64,000 nucleotides of DNA from Streptococcus vestibularis (GCA_010604095.1 JAABLG010000001.1:1-64000); one strand, 5' to 3'; counted from the stretch's first letter, positions 53,075 to 61,104 are shown. Notes: generated by a model not told the origin, from the letters alone. Program-made: numbers and translations.

Positions 53075-53710
53075 TTATGCAATACTTTCTTGGTTTCCAT
53101 GGTGAAAGAATCCACCTAAGAGGCCCTTGCTACGATGGAAAATAGCAGGCTTATGATCGTTGTGTGAACGACCATTAACATCAAGTTTAGCCCATTCAAG
53201 AGCCTGGTAGGCATTTCGGTCTGAAACTGTAGATGTCCCGATATAGCTATAGATACCTGCTTGAGCAAGAATAAAACCTTGCAGTTGGCGAATATGCTCA
53301 TCATTGAGGACTTCAGAAAAATGAATCATAACTGTCTTATAAGTTAAAGCTTGGACAGACTCGACGATTGGTGACTCTGCTAAGAGGTGCAAAAGTTCTT
53401 GATGCTTAGTAAAGTACTTATCATAGTCCATTGGAAGAATGATAGTATGGGCAATCCAATCTTCCAAATTAGCTTTAGCCTTTTGGCTAAGACCGCTCGC
53501 TTTAATAGTGAGGTTATCTATATGGAAAGGCAGTTGGTCGATGTGAGCAGTGTTTGAACCATAAGCCTTCCTGAAAAGCGGTGTACTTGATAGAATATGT
53601 CCAGTGGGAGAAATAATAGCCAAGGCAGTTTCCTTGGTTTGGTAACCAAGCTCGTGGCATTCCATGCTAGCGTATGTGTCTTTAAATTCAATAATTGCTC
53701 TTGTTTTCAT
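53075..53710 (-). CDS. Unknown cytoplasmic protein under a palindromic operator
   Basis: The 211-residue protein has no signal or membrane helix and no family I can name. Its middle resembles an RNase H-like or actin-like mix of strands and helices, but this is not firm. The C-terminus is His-rich (HNDHKPAIFHRSKG and FFHHGNQE), possibly metal-binding. GAAAGAGAG precedes the ATG. It stands alone between terminators. Confidence 0.75.
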   Translation of the reverse strand: MKTRAIIEFKDTYASMECHELGYQTKETALAIISPTGHILSSTPLFRKAYGSNTAHIDQLPFHIDNLTIKASGLSQKAKANLEDWIAHTIILPMDYDKYFTKHQELLHLLAESPIVESVQALTYKTVMIHFSEVLNDEHIRQLQGFILAQAGIYSYIGTSTVSDRNAYQALEWAKLDVNGRSHNDHKPAIFHRSKGLLGGFFHHGNQESIA

Positions 53711-53727
53711 CGTGTAACTCTCTTTCT

Positions 53728-53777
53728 GTTAGTTTATAAACTAACAATAGTTTATCACGAGTCCTTAACGAGGTCAA
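53728..53777 (-). promoter_or_regulatory. Promoter with an 18-bp perfect palindrome at the start site
   Basis: On the minus strand TTGACC (53777-53772) and TAAACT (53754-53749) are 17 bp apart. Directly downstream is GTTAGTTTATAAACTAAC (53728-53745), a perfect palindrome where transcription should begin, the position of a repressor operator. Confidence 0.72.
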
Positions 53778-53814
53778 GAATTAACCTCCAAAAATAAAAA
53801 AATTTCAAGTCATC

Positions 53815-53850
53815 AAAAAACTTCGAGAATCAATTCCCGAAGTTTTTTTA
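53815..53850 (-). terminator. Cyclophilin gene terminator
   Basis: CTTCGAGAAT / ATTCCCGAAG hairpin flanked by A6 and T7; usable in both directions. Confidence 0.85.
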
Positions 53851-54606
53851 CTAGAATTTGTAGTCTTTCACAATTTTGATGGCGTTAACCGTTACCGTTT
53901 CTTTTGGTTTGTTGTTTTGATCGACTTCAAGATTGGCAATGGTATCAACGACATCCATCCCTTTGATGACTTGTCCAAAGACGGTATATTTGGTATCACC
54001 GGCTGGGTATCCACCTTTTTTGTAGGCGTCAATAATAGGTTTTGGATAACCAGCACTTGAAAGTTGTTTACTTTGGTCATCCTTGTTTTGAACGATGAAG
54101 AATTGGCTACCATTTGAATCCTTAGCACCAGTATTTGCCATGGCAAGCGCTCCTCGAATGTTGTAGAGGAATGGTGTTGGCTCAAGAGCGAAGCCTTTCT
54201 TCCAGATAGATTCGCCACCAGTACCGTCACCTTTAGGATCACCACTTTGAATCATAAAGTCTTGGATGACACGGTGGAAGGTAAGACCGTCGTAGTATTT
54301 ATCCTTGGCATGCTTCAAGAAGTTTTCAGAAGCCTTAGGAGCCAGAGTAGGGAAAAGCTTAACAGTTATATCGCCCTTCGATGTCTGGAGGATAACTTCG
54401 GCCTCGTCCTTTCCAACCTTGTCTGACAATTGAGGAAAGGCGTCTTTACCAGATTTTTGAGCTTTTTCTAATTGTTTCGTGTATATCTTATTGTCAACGT
54501 AGGCATCTCCACGAATGGCACGTGCAATATTTTCACGGTAGACAAATCCTAAGCAAGCAATAACAAGTACAAGGACTAAAAGAATGTACTTTTTAATGTT
54601 TTTCAT
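53851..54606 (-). CDS. Exported cyclophilin-type peptidyl-prolyl isomerase
   Basis: The 251-residue protein has an N-terminal hydrophobic segment (6-21) ending in VIAC at Cys18, a possible lipobox, so it may be a lipoprotein like pneumococcal SlrA. The cyclophilin domain contains FHRVIQDFMIQSGDP, GALAMAN and YTVFGQVIKGMDVVD. It should help fold secreted proteins. ATG 54606 follows AAAGGAG; the longer upstream frame is rejected. Confidence 0.9.
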   Translation of the reverse strand: MKNIKKYILLVLVLVIACLGFVYRENIARAIRGDAYVDNKIYTKQLEKAQKSGKDAFPQLSDKVGKDEAEVILQTSKGDITVKLFPTLAPKASENFLKHAKDKYYDGLTFHRVIQDFMIQSGDPKGDGTGGESIWKKGFALEPTPFLYNIRGALAMANTGAKDSNGSQFFIVQNKDDQSKQLSSAGYPKPIIDAYKKGGYPAGDTKYTVFGQVIKGMDVVDTIANLEVDQNNKPKETVTVNAIKIVKDYKF

Positions 54607-54668
54607 ATATAACTCCTTTGATGCATTATACCTATTATTGTAGCAGAAAAAAACCTTTTGGGAAACGG

Positions 54669-54894
54669 TTAACAGAGGTTTGTAATTATGGTAAAATAGA
54701 AACATCAACAAGAAAATGAACAGGGACTAGATATAGGGAAAGGTTGTTTCACTCAAACAGCGAGCGAGGCATAACTTTTGAAAGACGTAGGATGCTCACG
54801 GATAAGCAAGCTGTGTGTCTATGTTTTACTTATGGAAAACGTCACTAAGCTGAGGGGTCCATTTGTTTTCATTTCTTGAAAAAAGGAGATTTTT
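54669..54894 (+). promoter_or_regulatory. Promoter and long structured leader of the paralogue-1 gene
   Basis: TTAACA (54669) and TAAAAT (54692) have a 17-bp spacer, giving a leader of about 190 bases. It contains GTTGTTT-cactc-AAACAGC (54743-54761), a perfect hairpin, and further GAGC/GCTC pairing. It has no T-box core and does not match a riboswitch I know. Confidence 0.55.
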
Positions 54895-56301
54895 ATGTCA
54901 ACTAAAGCAGAATGGGCTGAACTCTTTGAGTCGGTTCATGGGCGTAAACCTAGCCCCCAAGAATTTTTGGACGCTAAAGCAGCTGATTTTGATACTAGCG
55001 CTTTGATTGCTCAAGCGGCATCTGTAGATGCCCCAGCTAAGGAGCCTGCTACTGAAGAAGCACCTGCAGCACAAGTCGTTTCAGATACTGAGGAAGTCGC
55101 TCAAGAAGACGATATCGCTGATGTTGCTGAAACAGTTGAAGATGCTGTCGCTGAACAAGCAAGCAATGAATCACCATTTGGAACAGCAGCCTTCTCAGAA
55201 GCGCCTGCTCAACAACCAACACCACAATTTGATTCAAGCATGTTTGAAAAGGCTTCTATTCCGACAACTCAAGGATTTGGAGCAGTTCCTAATCCAGCAC
55301 CTAGCTCAGCAGACAAACCTGTCTTCAACCTTATCTTGCCGATTGTTGCGATTGCACTTTCAGTAATCTTTGCCATCTTGTCATGGTTTGTTAGTCCTGC
55401 TTGGCTCTTCATCATCTTGACAGTCCTTGCCCTAGCTTTGGCGGTGGTTTCACTTATCTTTAGCCTTAAATCAAGCAAGAAATTGCTCTCTATCATTGCA
55501 ACGGCAGTAGCTGGAGTCATGCTCTTTGTCTCTATTGGTGGTTTGATTTTCCAAATTTCTCAAAACTCAAATGACAATGCAGGCTCAAGCAAAACATCAA
55601 AAGTTGCTGACAAAGATGATGAAGATGATGACAGCGATTCAAAATCTGATTCAAAATCTAATTCAAAATCTAATTCAAAAGGTGACTCAAAATCTGATTC
55701 AAAATCTGACTCAAAAGGTGATAGCACTGACGTCAACGATTACATTGACAAAAATGCTAAATTTGACTGGAATGAATCTAAGTTCAAGAAATTGAAAGCT
55801 GGAAAAGACTCTGCTAAGTCAATTATGAAGACTTATGGTAAAGCATCAGATGCCCAAATGTCAGGTGATGACTTGAGCATGACTTATTCTGGCAAAGACT
55901 ATAGTGAACATGTTTACCTAACCTTTAAGAAACAGTATGATGGTACCTTTATCTTGTCACATGCTTCAGGAAACTTCCCTACAGATGCTGTACAAACTGA
56001 TGACTCATACAAATCTGACTGGACGAAAGAACAGTTTGATGCTCTTAATAAGGGAGATTACAGTAATCCATCAAACGGAACAAAACTCGAAGATATCCTT
56101 AAGGATCACCCTAAAGCTTCAAACGCTGAGTACACCATCTCAACCGTTCGTGAAGGTGAGTTCAAGAAAGAATTGAGCGTTTCTTATAACGACTTTAAAG
56201 CTGAAGATGGTAAACTTAAGAGTGTTTACTTGTCATTTGACACTACAGAAGATGGTGATACATTCTACCTTACTTATAAATCAGGTCCAGATGGCGATTA
56301 A
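54895..56301 (+). CDS. Membrane protein with KPSPQEF-type N-terminal motif, SD/SK repeats and two BLIP-like repeats
   Basis: The 468-residue protein is a paralogue of the one at 61349. It has a short cytoplasmic helical module with HGRKPSPQEFLDAK, an acidic Ala/Glu/Gln-rich linker (about 40-140), three membrane helices (about 145-225), a linker of alternating Asp-Ser and Lys-Ser (about 240-282), and two related extracellular repeats starting FDWNESKFKKLK and SDWTKEQFDALN. These resemble DUF3862/BLIP-like modules. Function unknown. AAAGGAG precedes the ATG. Confidence 0.82.
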   Translation: MSTKAEWAELFESVHGRKPSPQEFLDAKAADFDTSALIAQAASVDAPAKEPATEEAPAAQVVSDTEEVAQEDDIADVAETVEDAVAEQASNESPFGTAAFSEAPAQQPTPQFDSSMFEKASIPTTQGFGAVPNPAPSSADKPVFNLILPIVAIALSVIFAILSWFVSPAWLFIILTVLALALAVVSLIFSLKSSKKLLSIIATAVAGVMLFVSIGGLIFQISQNSNDNAGSSKTSKVADKDDEDDDSDSKSDSKSNSKSNSKGDSKSDSKSDSKGDSTDVNDYIDKNAKFDWNESKFKKLKAGKDSAKSIMKTYGKASDAQMSGDDLSMTYSGKDYSEHVYLTFKKQYDGTFILSHASGNFPTDAVQTDDSYKSDWTKEQFDALNKGDYSNPSNGTKLEDILKDHPKASNAEYTISTVREGEFKKELSVSYNDFKAEDGKLKSVYLSFDTTEDGDTFYLTYKSGPDGD

Positions 56302-56316
56302 TTAAGCTGATTAAGG

Positions 56317-56346
56317 AAACAGGAGGGGAGACCTTCCTGTTTTTTC
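56317..56346 (+). terminator. Terminator after paralogue 1
   Basis: AAACAGGA / TCCTGTTT hairpin followed by T6. Confidence 0.8.
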
Positions 56347-56366
56347 GTAATAAAAGGAGAAAACTT

Positions 56367-57152
56367 TTGAAATTCTTGAATTACACATATGAGCAAAGTC
56401 AGTCTATTGTCACTAAGGAGACTGTAGAAAAACTCAATCAAAAAGGTAGCTGGAAACGTTTTATTGGTTTATTTATCACTTCAATCCTTCTTTACTTTTC
56501 TTCTATTGCCACACCGATGTTTATAAAGGGCTTGACCGTTGAACAAGATCCTACATTTTCTTGGATTCAGTGGCCCATGATTATCTTGTATGTAGTCATG
56601 TATCTGGTCTATCTGCTCTTTTCAATAAGGCACAGAAAAAGCCCGATGAAGCTGAAATTTTGCACCTACTTTTATATGGTGATTTTACTTGCTATCTTTA
56701 CGGTATGTGCTGGTATAATGATGATGACACGACGAAATATTGTCAGTATATTATCGGGTGCCATGTTTCTTCTTTCCATTTATTATTTGATTCGAACGGT
56801 TCCCCGTAAACTGAAAGAAGCCGTTCAAAATCAGACAGAGTTTAGCCCCATGGTAGCACTTGTGACTGAAAAGATTTCGGATGGCTTGGTCTTTTTAGGT
56901 GGAACGGGGATTACAGCCGGACTTGTGCTGTTTGACCGCTCCACTGGGAGTAATTTAAGAGGGAGCATTGATGCGGTGTTGTTGCCTATCATGCCTGCAA
57001 TATTTGTCTTTGCGACTTATGTCTTTTCCATTGATTTGCTACGAGGGTATTACCTCTTTAAATATTCTGAACAATATAGAGAGCAGTTTGGCTACTCAGC
57101 TAAGGACTGGTATGGAGAGAAGTCGAAGGAGTATAGGAGGATGCTGGGTTAG
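56367..57152 (+). CDS. Unknown multi-pass membrane protein
   Basis: The 261-residue protein has about six membrane helices in the layout 2+2+2 with charged loops and no motif I recognise. TTG 56367 follows AAAGGAG. It lies between paralogue 1 and the toxin-cassette remains and may belong to either. Confidence 0.72.
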   Translation: MKFLNYTYEQSQSIVTKETVEKLNQKGSWKRFIGLFITSILLYFSSIATPMFIKGLTVEQDPTFSWIQWPMIILYVVMYLVYLLFSIRHRKSPMKLKFCTYFYMVILLAIFTVCAGIMMMTRRNIVSILSGAMFLLSIYYLIRTVPRKLKEAVQNQTEFSPMVALVTEKISDGLVFLGGTGITAGLVLFDRSTGSNLRGSIDAVLLPIMPAIFVFATYVFSIDLLRGYYLFKYSEQYREQFGYSAKDWYGEKSKEYRRMLG

Positions 57153-57183
57153 TACCGTTAAAATGTTCTTTTAAATTAGGTAA

Positions 57184-57327
57184 TCAATTATATGCTTGAA
57201 TTATATTGATGAACCTGATAATCCTAGTATCTGCATTTGGTCACATGAGAACTCTTATGAATTAGAGCTTGCAATTGAATTTGTTGCGAAGGAGTTTACA
57301 GATTTTTTCGAGATGCTTCATGATTAA
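57184..57327 (+). pseudogene. C-terminal remnant of a SUKH-like (SMI1/KNR4) immunity protein
   Basis: The frame is open from 57184 to TAA 57327 without a start or ribosome site. It encodes CIWSHENSYELELAIEFV followed by a Phe-rich helix ending in DFFEMLHD, resembling the end of SUKH-family immunity proteins. Family call is from memory of the pattern. The front of the gene is gone. Confidence 0.5.
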
Positions 57328-57335
57328 TGAAGACT

Positions 57336-57360
57336 AAACCACCCTCGAGGTGGTTTTCTT
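57336..57360 (+). terminator. Terminator, junction copy 1
   Basis: AAACCACC / GGTGGTTT hairpin, then a T-rich tail and TGgTATAAT at 57373-57381. The same arrangement recurs at 59500. Confidence 0.8.
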
Positions 57361-57427
57361 GTAATGTCAAGATGGTATAATTGAATTATTGGCTATTGTC
57401 TAAAAGCTAGACGACTTTGCTCGTGGT

Positions 57428-58330
57428 TTGGCTCGTGTTGGGACTCGAGGTGCTGGTCTTAGCAAGGATATCGCTCTGAGTGTCAGAAACAGGTTGACTC
57501 ATCTCGGTACGAACGTTTCTGATGACCTTGCCCGCCTGTCAGGTAAGGTTGAAGATGCCTTTGCCTATGCGGATGGTGCTGTCTCAAAGAATATCGGTAA
57601 GCACAATGCTCGTTTCTATCAGTCAAATGGTGGCAACTGGGATGAAGTGGCGTCTGGAATCCTTGGTGGTTCAGGTGCAGGACGTAAAGCAACCGCAGAG
57701 TTTAGCGACGATGCTAGCCAGGCCCTTGCCAAACATGGTGATGAAGTCAGCCAAGCCCTCAAAGAAACTGGCGAACAAGCTGGTAAGCATGCAAGTGCTG
57801 AGTTTGGTGGGGAAGCAAGTGTAAATACCAATGAAGGCAGAGGTGGCCTTGATAATAAAATCGTTAATAGCGATAAGATTATTCGTGATGGATCTCATTT
57901 TGATGAACTCGGGAACTTGAAGCCAAATGTCAAATATCAATCTGGCGAGTTTGAATATCTTTATCAAACAGATGATATAGGACGTGTGACGGAGTGGGAT
58001 GCTCCTAAACTAAATATGACAGAACGCGATACTCGTCTTTCGCATGATTCCAACACTCCAGATAAATTACCGGGAGACCATGCAGGCCATTTAGCAGGAG
58101 ATAGGTTCGGAGGTTCACCTGAAATTGATAATTTGGTTTCTCAATTGAGTGGTGTGAACTTGAGCGATTATAAAAAATTGGAAAACCAATGGGCTAAAGC
58201 TTTGAAAGCAGGAAAAGATGTTTCTGTCAATGTGAAGGTGAACTATGTTAGAGACGCTCTAAGACCGGATAGTTTTGATGTGAGGTACACAATTGATGGT
58301 TTTCCATTTAGCAGAAGAATAAAAAATTAG
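57428..58330 (+). CDS. Orphan C-terminal toxin cassette, DNA/RNA non-specific endonuclease (EsaD-type)
   Basis: The 300-residue frame (open from 57404) has no LXG or other export domain. The first 140 residues are low-complexity Ala/Gly/Asp pre-toxin sequence. The tip contains YQSGEFEYLYQTDDIGRVTEW and the nuclease motif GDHAGHLAGDRFGG of the Endonuclea_NS_2 family, as in T7SS toxin EsaD. It looks like a displaced toxin tip waiting next to its immunity genes. A TTG start without a good ribosome site makes expression doubtful. Confidence 0.75.
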   Translation: MARVGTRGAGLSKDIALSVRNRLTHLGTNVSDDLARLSGKVEDAFAYADGAVSKNIGKHNARFYQSNGGNWDEVASGILGGSGAGRKATAEFSDDASQALAKHGDEVSQALKETGEQAGKHASAEFGGEASVNTNEGRGGLDNKIVNSDKIIRDGSHFDELGNLKPNVKYQSGEFEYLYQTDDIGRVTEWDAPKLNMTERDTRLSHDSNTPDKLPGDHAGHLAGDRFGGSPEIDNLVSQLSGVNLSDYKKLENQWAKALKAGKDVSVNVKVNYVRDALRPDSFDVRYTIDGFPFSRRIKN

Positions 58331-58339
58331 AGGTGAAAA

Positions 58340-58792
58340 ATGATTTTTGAAGATAAGTTATCAGAAATTCAAACAGATATGATTAGTTTAGCTCTTGAAC
58401 TAGCGGAAGATAAAATTGATACGGCATATATATACGGTTCTTACGAGAATAATTCCTTATCTTTTAACAGTTTTTTTGCTCAAGATAACAAAGTATATAC
58501 GATAAATAAACTAGACCAGCTTGGTATAGAAAATTTAACAAAAGATAGAATGTTTCAATATTTAGAAATTGGAATAAGTGACTTAGAGCGATTTATAACA
58601 TTATTTCAAGAGGATAAAAAACAAGCCCCAACTCAACTGAAATTGGTATATGATAATGTGAATAAAAAAGCTAATGCTAAATATTCTTATGAAATTTTTT
58701 ATTCAAATTCTGACTCACTAACTCCTGAAGATATTTTCATGGAATGGTACAATGAAGTGAAGGAAGAAGTTGAAGGGCATCATGATATTTGA
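58340..58792 (+). CDS. EsaG/YezG-like (DUF600) immunity protein, copy 1
   Basis: The 150-residue acidic protein begins MIFEDKLSEIQTDMI and has the family end pattern QLKLVYDN ... YEIFYSNSDSLTPEDIF ... WYNEVKEEVE. EsaG binds and blocks EsaD nuclease. Ten bases after the toxin with GAGGTG as ribosome site, so it is the likely cognate immunity gene. Confidence 0.85.
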   Translation: MIFEDKLSEIQTDMISLALELAEDKIDTAYIYGSYENNSLSFNSFFAQDNKVYTINKLDQLGIENLTKDRMFQYLEIGISDLERFITLFQEDKKQAPTQLKLVYDNVNKKANAKYSYEIFYSNSDSLTPEDIFMEWYNEVKEEVEGHHDI

Positions 58793-59246
58793 AGACGAAT
58801 TTTCAGCTAAACAAACAGATATGATTCAGTTGGCATTAGAATATGCAAATAGGGTAGAGCAAAAGGTTGATACTGTGTATATCTATTGTTCTTTTGAAAC
58901 AATGTATTCCTTTGATGTTTTCTATAAAGATGATAAAAATAATATTGTAATGTTGCATGAACTTTCAAAAAAAGGTATGAGTGAATCTGAAATAGATAAT
59001 CTGATTTTTTCAGTTTTAAAATTAGGCAATAAAGATTTACAAGATATTCAAAAAATTTGTCAAAAGTATAATCGTCCGATGCCTTCACAAATAAAATTGA
59101 TTTATGATAATGTAAAAAAGAGTGTAAATGGTAAGTATTCCTATGATTTATTTTATTCTAACTCAGACACATTAACAGCAGATGATATTTTTGAACAATG
59201 GTACAATGAAGTGAAAGAAGAAGTCGAATCGTCTCGTAAGATTTGA
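58782..59246 (+). CDS. EsaG/YezG-like (DUF600) immunity protein, copy 2
   Basis: The 154-residue paralogue of the previous gene begins MIFEDEFSAKQTDMI and shares the SNSDTLTADDIFEQWYNEVKEE ending region. ATG 58782 overlaps the previous stop, so it is coupled. Divergence from copy 1 suggests protection against a different EsaD variant; this is inference from other T7SS loci. Confidence 0.85.
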   Translation: MIFEDEFSAKQTDMIQLALEYANRVEQKVDTVYIYCSFETMYSFDVFYKDDKNNIVMLHELSKKGMSESEIDNLIFSVLKLGNKDLQDIQKICQKYNRPMPSQIKLIYDNVKKSVNGKYSYDLFYSNSDTLTADDIFEQWYNEVKEEVESSRKI

Positions 59247-59309
59247 AATAAATTCTAGAATGTTGGATTAAGGTTTACAAAGTAATAAAATTTGATGGTG
59301 ATTTTTTAA

Positions 59310-59490
59310 TGGAAATCGTATAATCATTCTGAGGCATCTTGGTACGGCACACATAGGACAGAGGACGCTTACTACGGTTACTGGAGCTTTGACACAGCTG
59401 CACTTTGCAAGATTCGTGGCATCTATGACCAACGTTTCAAAAGATTTGGATTTCTTTCCTTATGATTTGCTAGTTCAGAAAGAACAGTAA
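59310..59490 (+). pseudogene. Remnant of a PoNi-type (DUF1911) immunity protein
   Basis: The frame from 59310 encodes WYGTHRTEDAYYGYWSFD and AALCKIRGIYDQRF, the C-terminal core of PoNi immunity proteins. A shift near 59438-59445 moves the end, DFFPYDLLVQKEQ, into the +1 frame, stopping at 59490. The N-terminal half is missing. PoNi proteins neutralise PoNe DNases; no PoNe toxin is visible. Confidence 0.65.
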
Positions 59491-59499
59491 CATTGACTT

Positions 59500-59524
59500 A
59501 ACCACCTTCGAGGTGGTTTTCTTA
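59500..59524 (+). terminator. Terminator, junction copy 2
   Basis: AACCACCT / AGGTGGTT hairpin with T-rich tail, then GATGGTATAAT near 59534-59544, nearly identical to the junction at 57336-57381. Confidence 0.8.
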
Positions 59525-59559
59525 TGGTCTGGAGATGGTATAATGTGAGGGTGAAAGGG

Positions 59560-59616
59560 ATGCCTTTGGAAGAATACTTTCTTGACTATACGATTAAGAA
59601 ATTAGATTGGAAATGA
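59560..59616 (+). CDS. Possible 18-residue small frame before the GAD-like gene
   Basis: ATG 59560 after GAGGGTGAAAGGG reads MPLEEYFLDYTIKKLDWK and stops at 59616. It may be a leader peptide or the relic of another immunity gene end. Confidence 0.3.
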   Translation: MPLEEYFLDYTIKKLDWK

Positions 59617-59622
59617 GAAAAA

Positions 59623-60156
59623 ATGATTAAAGATTTTGTGAAAGTAGCAGATATGCCCAAAGAGGTAATTGAAAAATATAAAAGTGAAGTCCCTGTAGAA
59701 TTAATTGATATTTGGGAAAACCAAGGTTTGGGTACCTTTTTGAATGGCTACCTAAAAGTCATAAATCCAGATGACTATAGTGAATTAGTGAGAGATTCGT
59801 ATTTCAGGGGCTATATTTCCATTCCAATTTTCGTGACCGCTTTTGGCGACATCATAACTTGGGAAGAAAAGAAATATGTGGTAATTATTAAATACAAAAA
59901 TGGCAGTTTTAATATCATGATAAAAAAATTTACTCATTTTTTGAAATTTATAGATAGTAATCATATTACAAAACATTTTGACCTACCGCTTTACCATGAA
60001 GCGATTGAAAAATATGGTTTGTTAGATTATGACCAGTGTTTTGGATTTGTACCCTTGTTAGCATTAGGAGGATTCAAAGATGTGGATCATCTAGATAAGG
60101 TCAAGATGTATGAGCATATCTTATTAATAACTACATTGGTGGGCAAGATCGAATAG
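59623..60156 (+). CDS. GAD-like / Tdi1-type (DUF1851) putative immunity protein
   Basis: The 177-residue protein matches the GAD-like plus DUF1851 pattern: VPVELIDIWENQGLGTFLNGY, the PDDY segment, IPIFVTAFGDIITWE and a C-terminal GFVPLLALGG. Such proteins protect against secreted toxins, for example Tdi1 with a DNase effector. No cognate toxin is adjacent, so it may be an orphan immunity gene. Confidence 0.72.
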   Translation: MIKDFVKVADMPKEVIEKYKSEVPVELIDIWENQGLGTFLNGYLKVINPDDYSELVRDSYFRGYISIPIFVTAFGDIITWEEKKYVVIIKYKNGSFNIMIKKFTHFLKFIDSNHITKHFDLPLYHEAIEKYGLLDYDQCFGFVPLLALGGFKDVDHLDKVKMYEHILLITTLVGKIE

Positions 60157-60378
60157 TGGACAATCAAGAAATAAATATTGGTGAATTTATAATAAGAAGT
60201 AGATTTTAATGTACTATCATTTCGTACTTTTTAGAGGTAATATTCTCCCCGTTACGTAATGACTTGGAGCGTTGTATCCTAGTTTCTAAGGACGTTGCGC
60301 ATATTTTACTATTCGTTGCGTGCTTTTAGTCATGGGTCTTGATAAATTTAAAGTAACAAATTTGAGGAGGTATTCTTA

Positions 60379-60615
60379 ATGTTACAATTTATTAAGAAAA
60401 ACAAAGCTAATTTTATATGGGTGCTTATTTTTGGATTAACGGGGCTGATACTGAAACCTTTAGTTAATTTATCGGTCAGTTTATCAAACAAATATCCGTT
60501 GGTTACGAAAATTTTATTATTTCTATTACTCGTTGCTGTTTACTTTATTAATAAACATCCTCTCTATATAATATTAATAGTAATTTTGCTAGCAGAACCT
60601 TTTATAAAAGAATAA
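60379..60615 (+). CDS. Small two-helix membrane protein
   Basis: The 78-residue protein has two or three hydrophobic segments (about 13-33, 42-58, 60-74) and basic ends. Not recognised. GAGGAGG at 60363-60369 is a strong ribosome site. It is 21 bases before the XRE gene and may work with it. The gap 60157-60378 holds no other gene. Confidence 0.72.
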   Translation: MLQFIKKNKANFIWVLIFGLTGLILKPLVNLSVSLSNKYPLVTKILLFLLLVAVYFINKHPLYIILIVILLAEPFIKE

Positions 60616-60636
60616 AAATAAGACAGGGGTATTAAA

Positions 60637-61104
60637 ATGGACATTGCCACGTTGATCAAAGAATATAGAACTAAAACAGGTATGACTCAGCAAGAACTTG
60701 CAGATAAAGTATTTGTTACTCGTCAGACCATTTCTAAATGGGAATTAGGAAAAAGTGAACCTGATAATGTTTCACTGGATTTATTATTTAAAGAGATGAA
60801 TATTGAAAAAGAATCTCAAAAAGGCATTAAAGCTAATTTAATTAGCAGAAAAAATATTTTACTTACAATAATTGCCGTTTTATTCTCTCCATCGATACTT
60901 ATTATTAGACTATTGGTAGTTAAAATAGGCAAGATGGAAAATAAAAGATTAGTCATTTTGATTAATACCTTTCTCTTTGTAATAATTGGCATTTATATGA
61001 AGAGTTTAAAGGATGATGTATACTTTGGTTTCTTGGGAATTATTGCAATATCTTATAGCCTTTATAGTTTTTATAAGCTTAGTTTGGAAATCAAGAAGGA
61101 TTAG
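60637..61104 (+). CDS. XRE-family regulator with C-terminal membrane helices
   Basis: The 155-residue protein has an N-terminal helix-turn-helix (TGMTQQELADKVFVTRQTIS ... WELGKSEPD, about 14-48), then three membrane helices (about 75-93, 105-120, 128-145). Membrane-tied XRE proteins often control a neighbouring stress, bacteriocin or immunity gene. The target is unknown. Confidence 0.85.
   Translation: MDIATLIKEYRTKTGMTQQELADKVFVTRQTISKWELGKSEPDNVSLDLLFKEMNIEKESQKGIKANLISRKNILLTIIAVLFSPSILIIRLLVVKIGKMENKRLVILINTFLFVIIGIYMKSLKDDVYFGFLGIIAISYSLYSFYKLSLEIKKD

Noticed and set aside
55571-55795. Met/Thr/Lys-rich frame inside paralogue 1
   Set aside because: It is the shifted reading of the SD/SK repeat DNA, not a gene.
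59560-59616. 18-codon frame as a confirmed leader peptide
   Set aside because: The ribosome site is fair, but there is no terminator or repeat codon pattern to support attenuation; kept only as a low-confidence feature.
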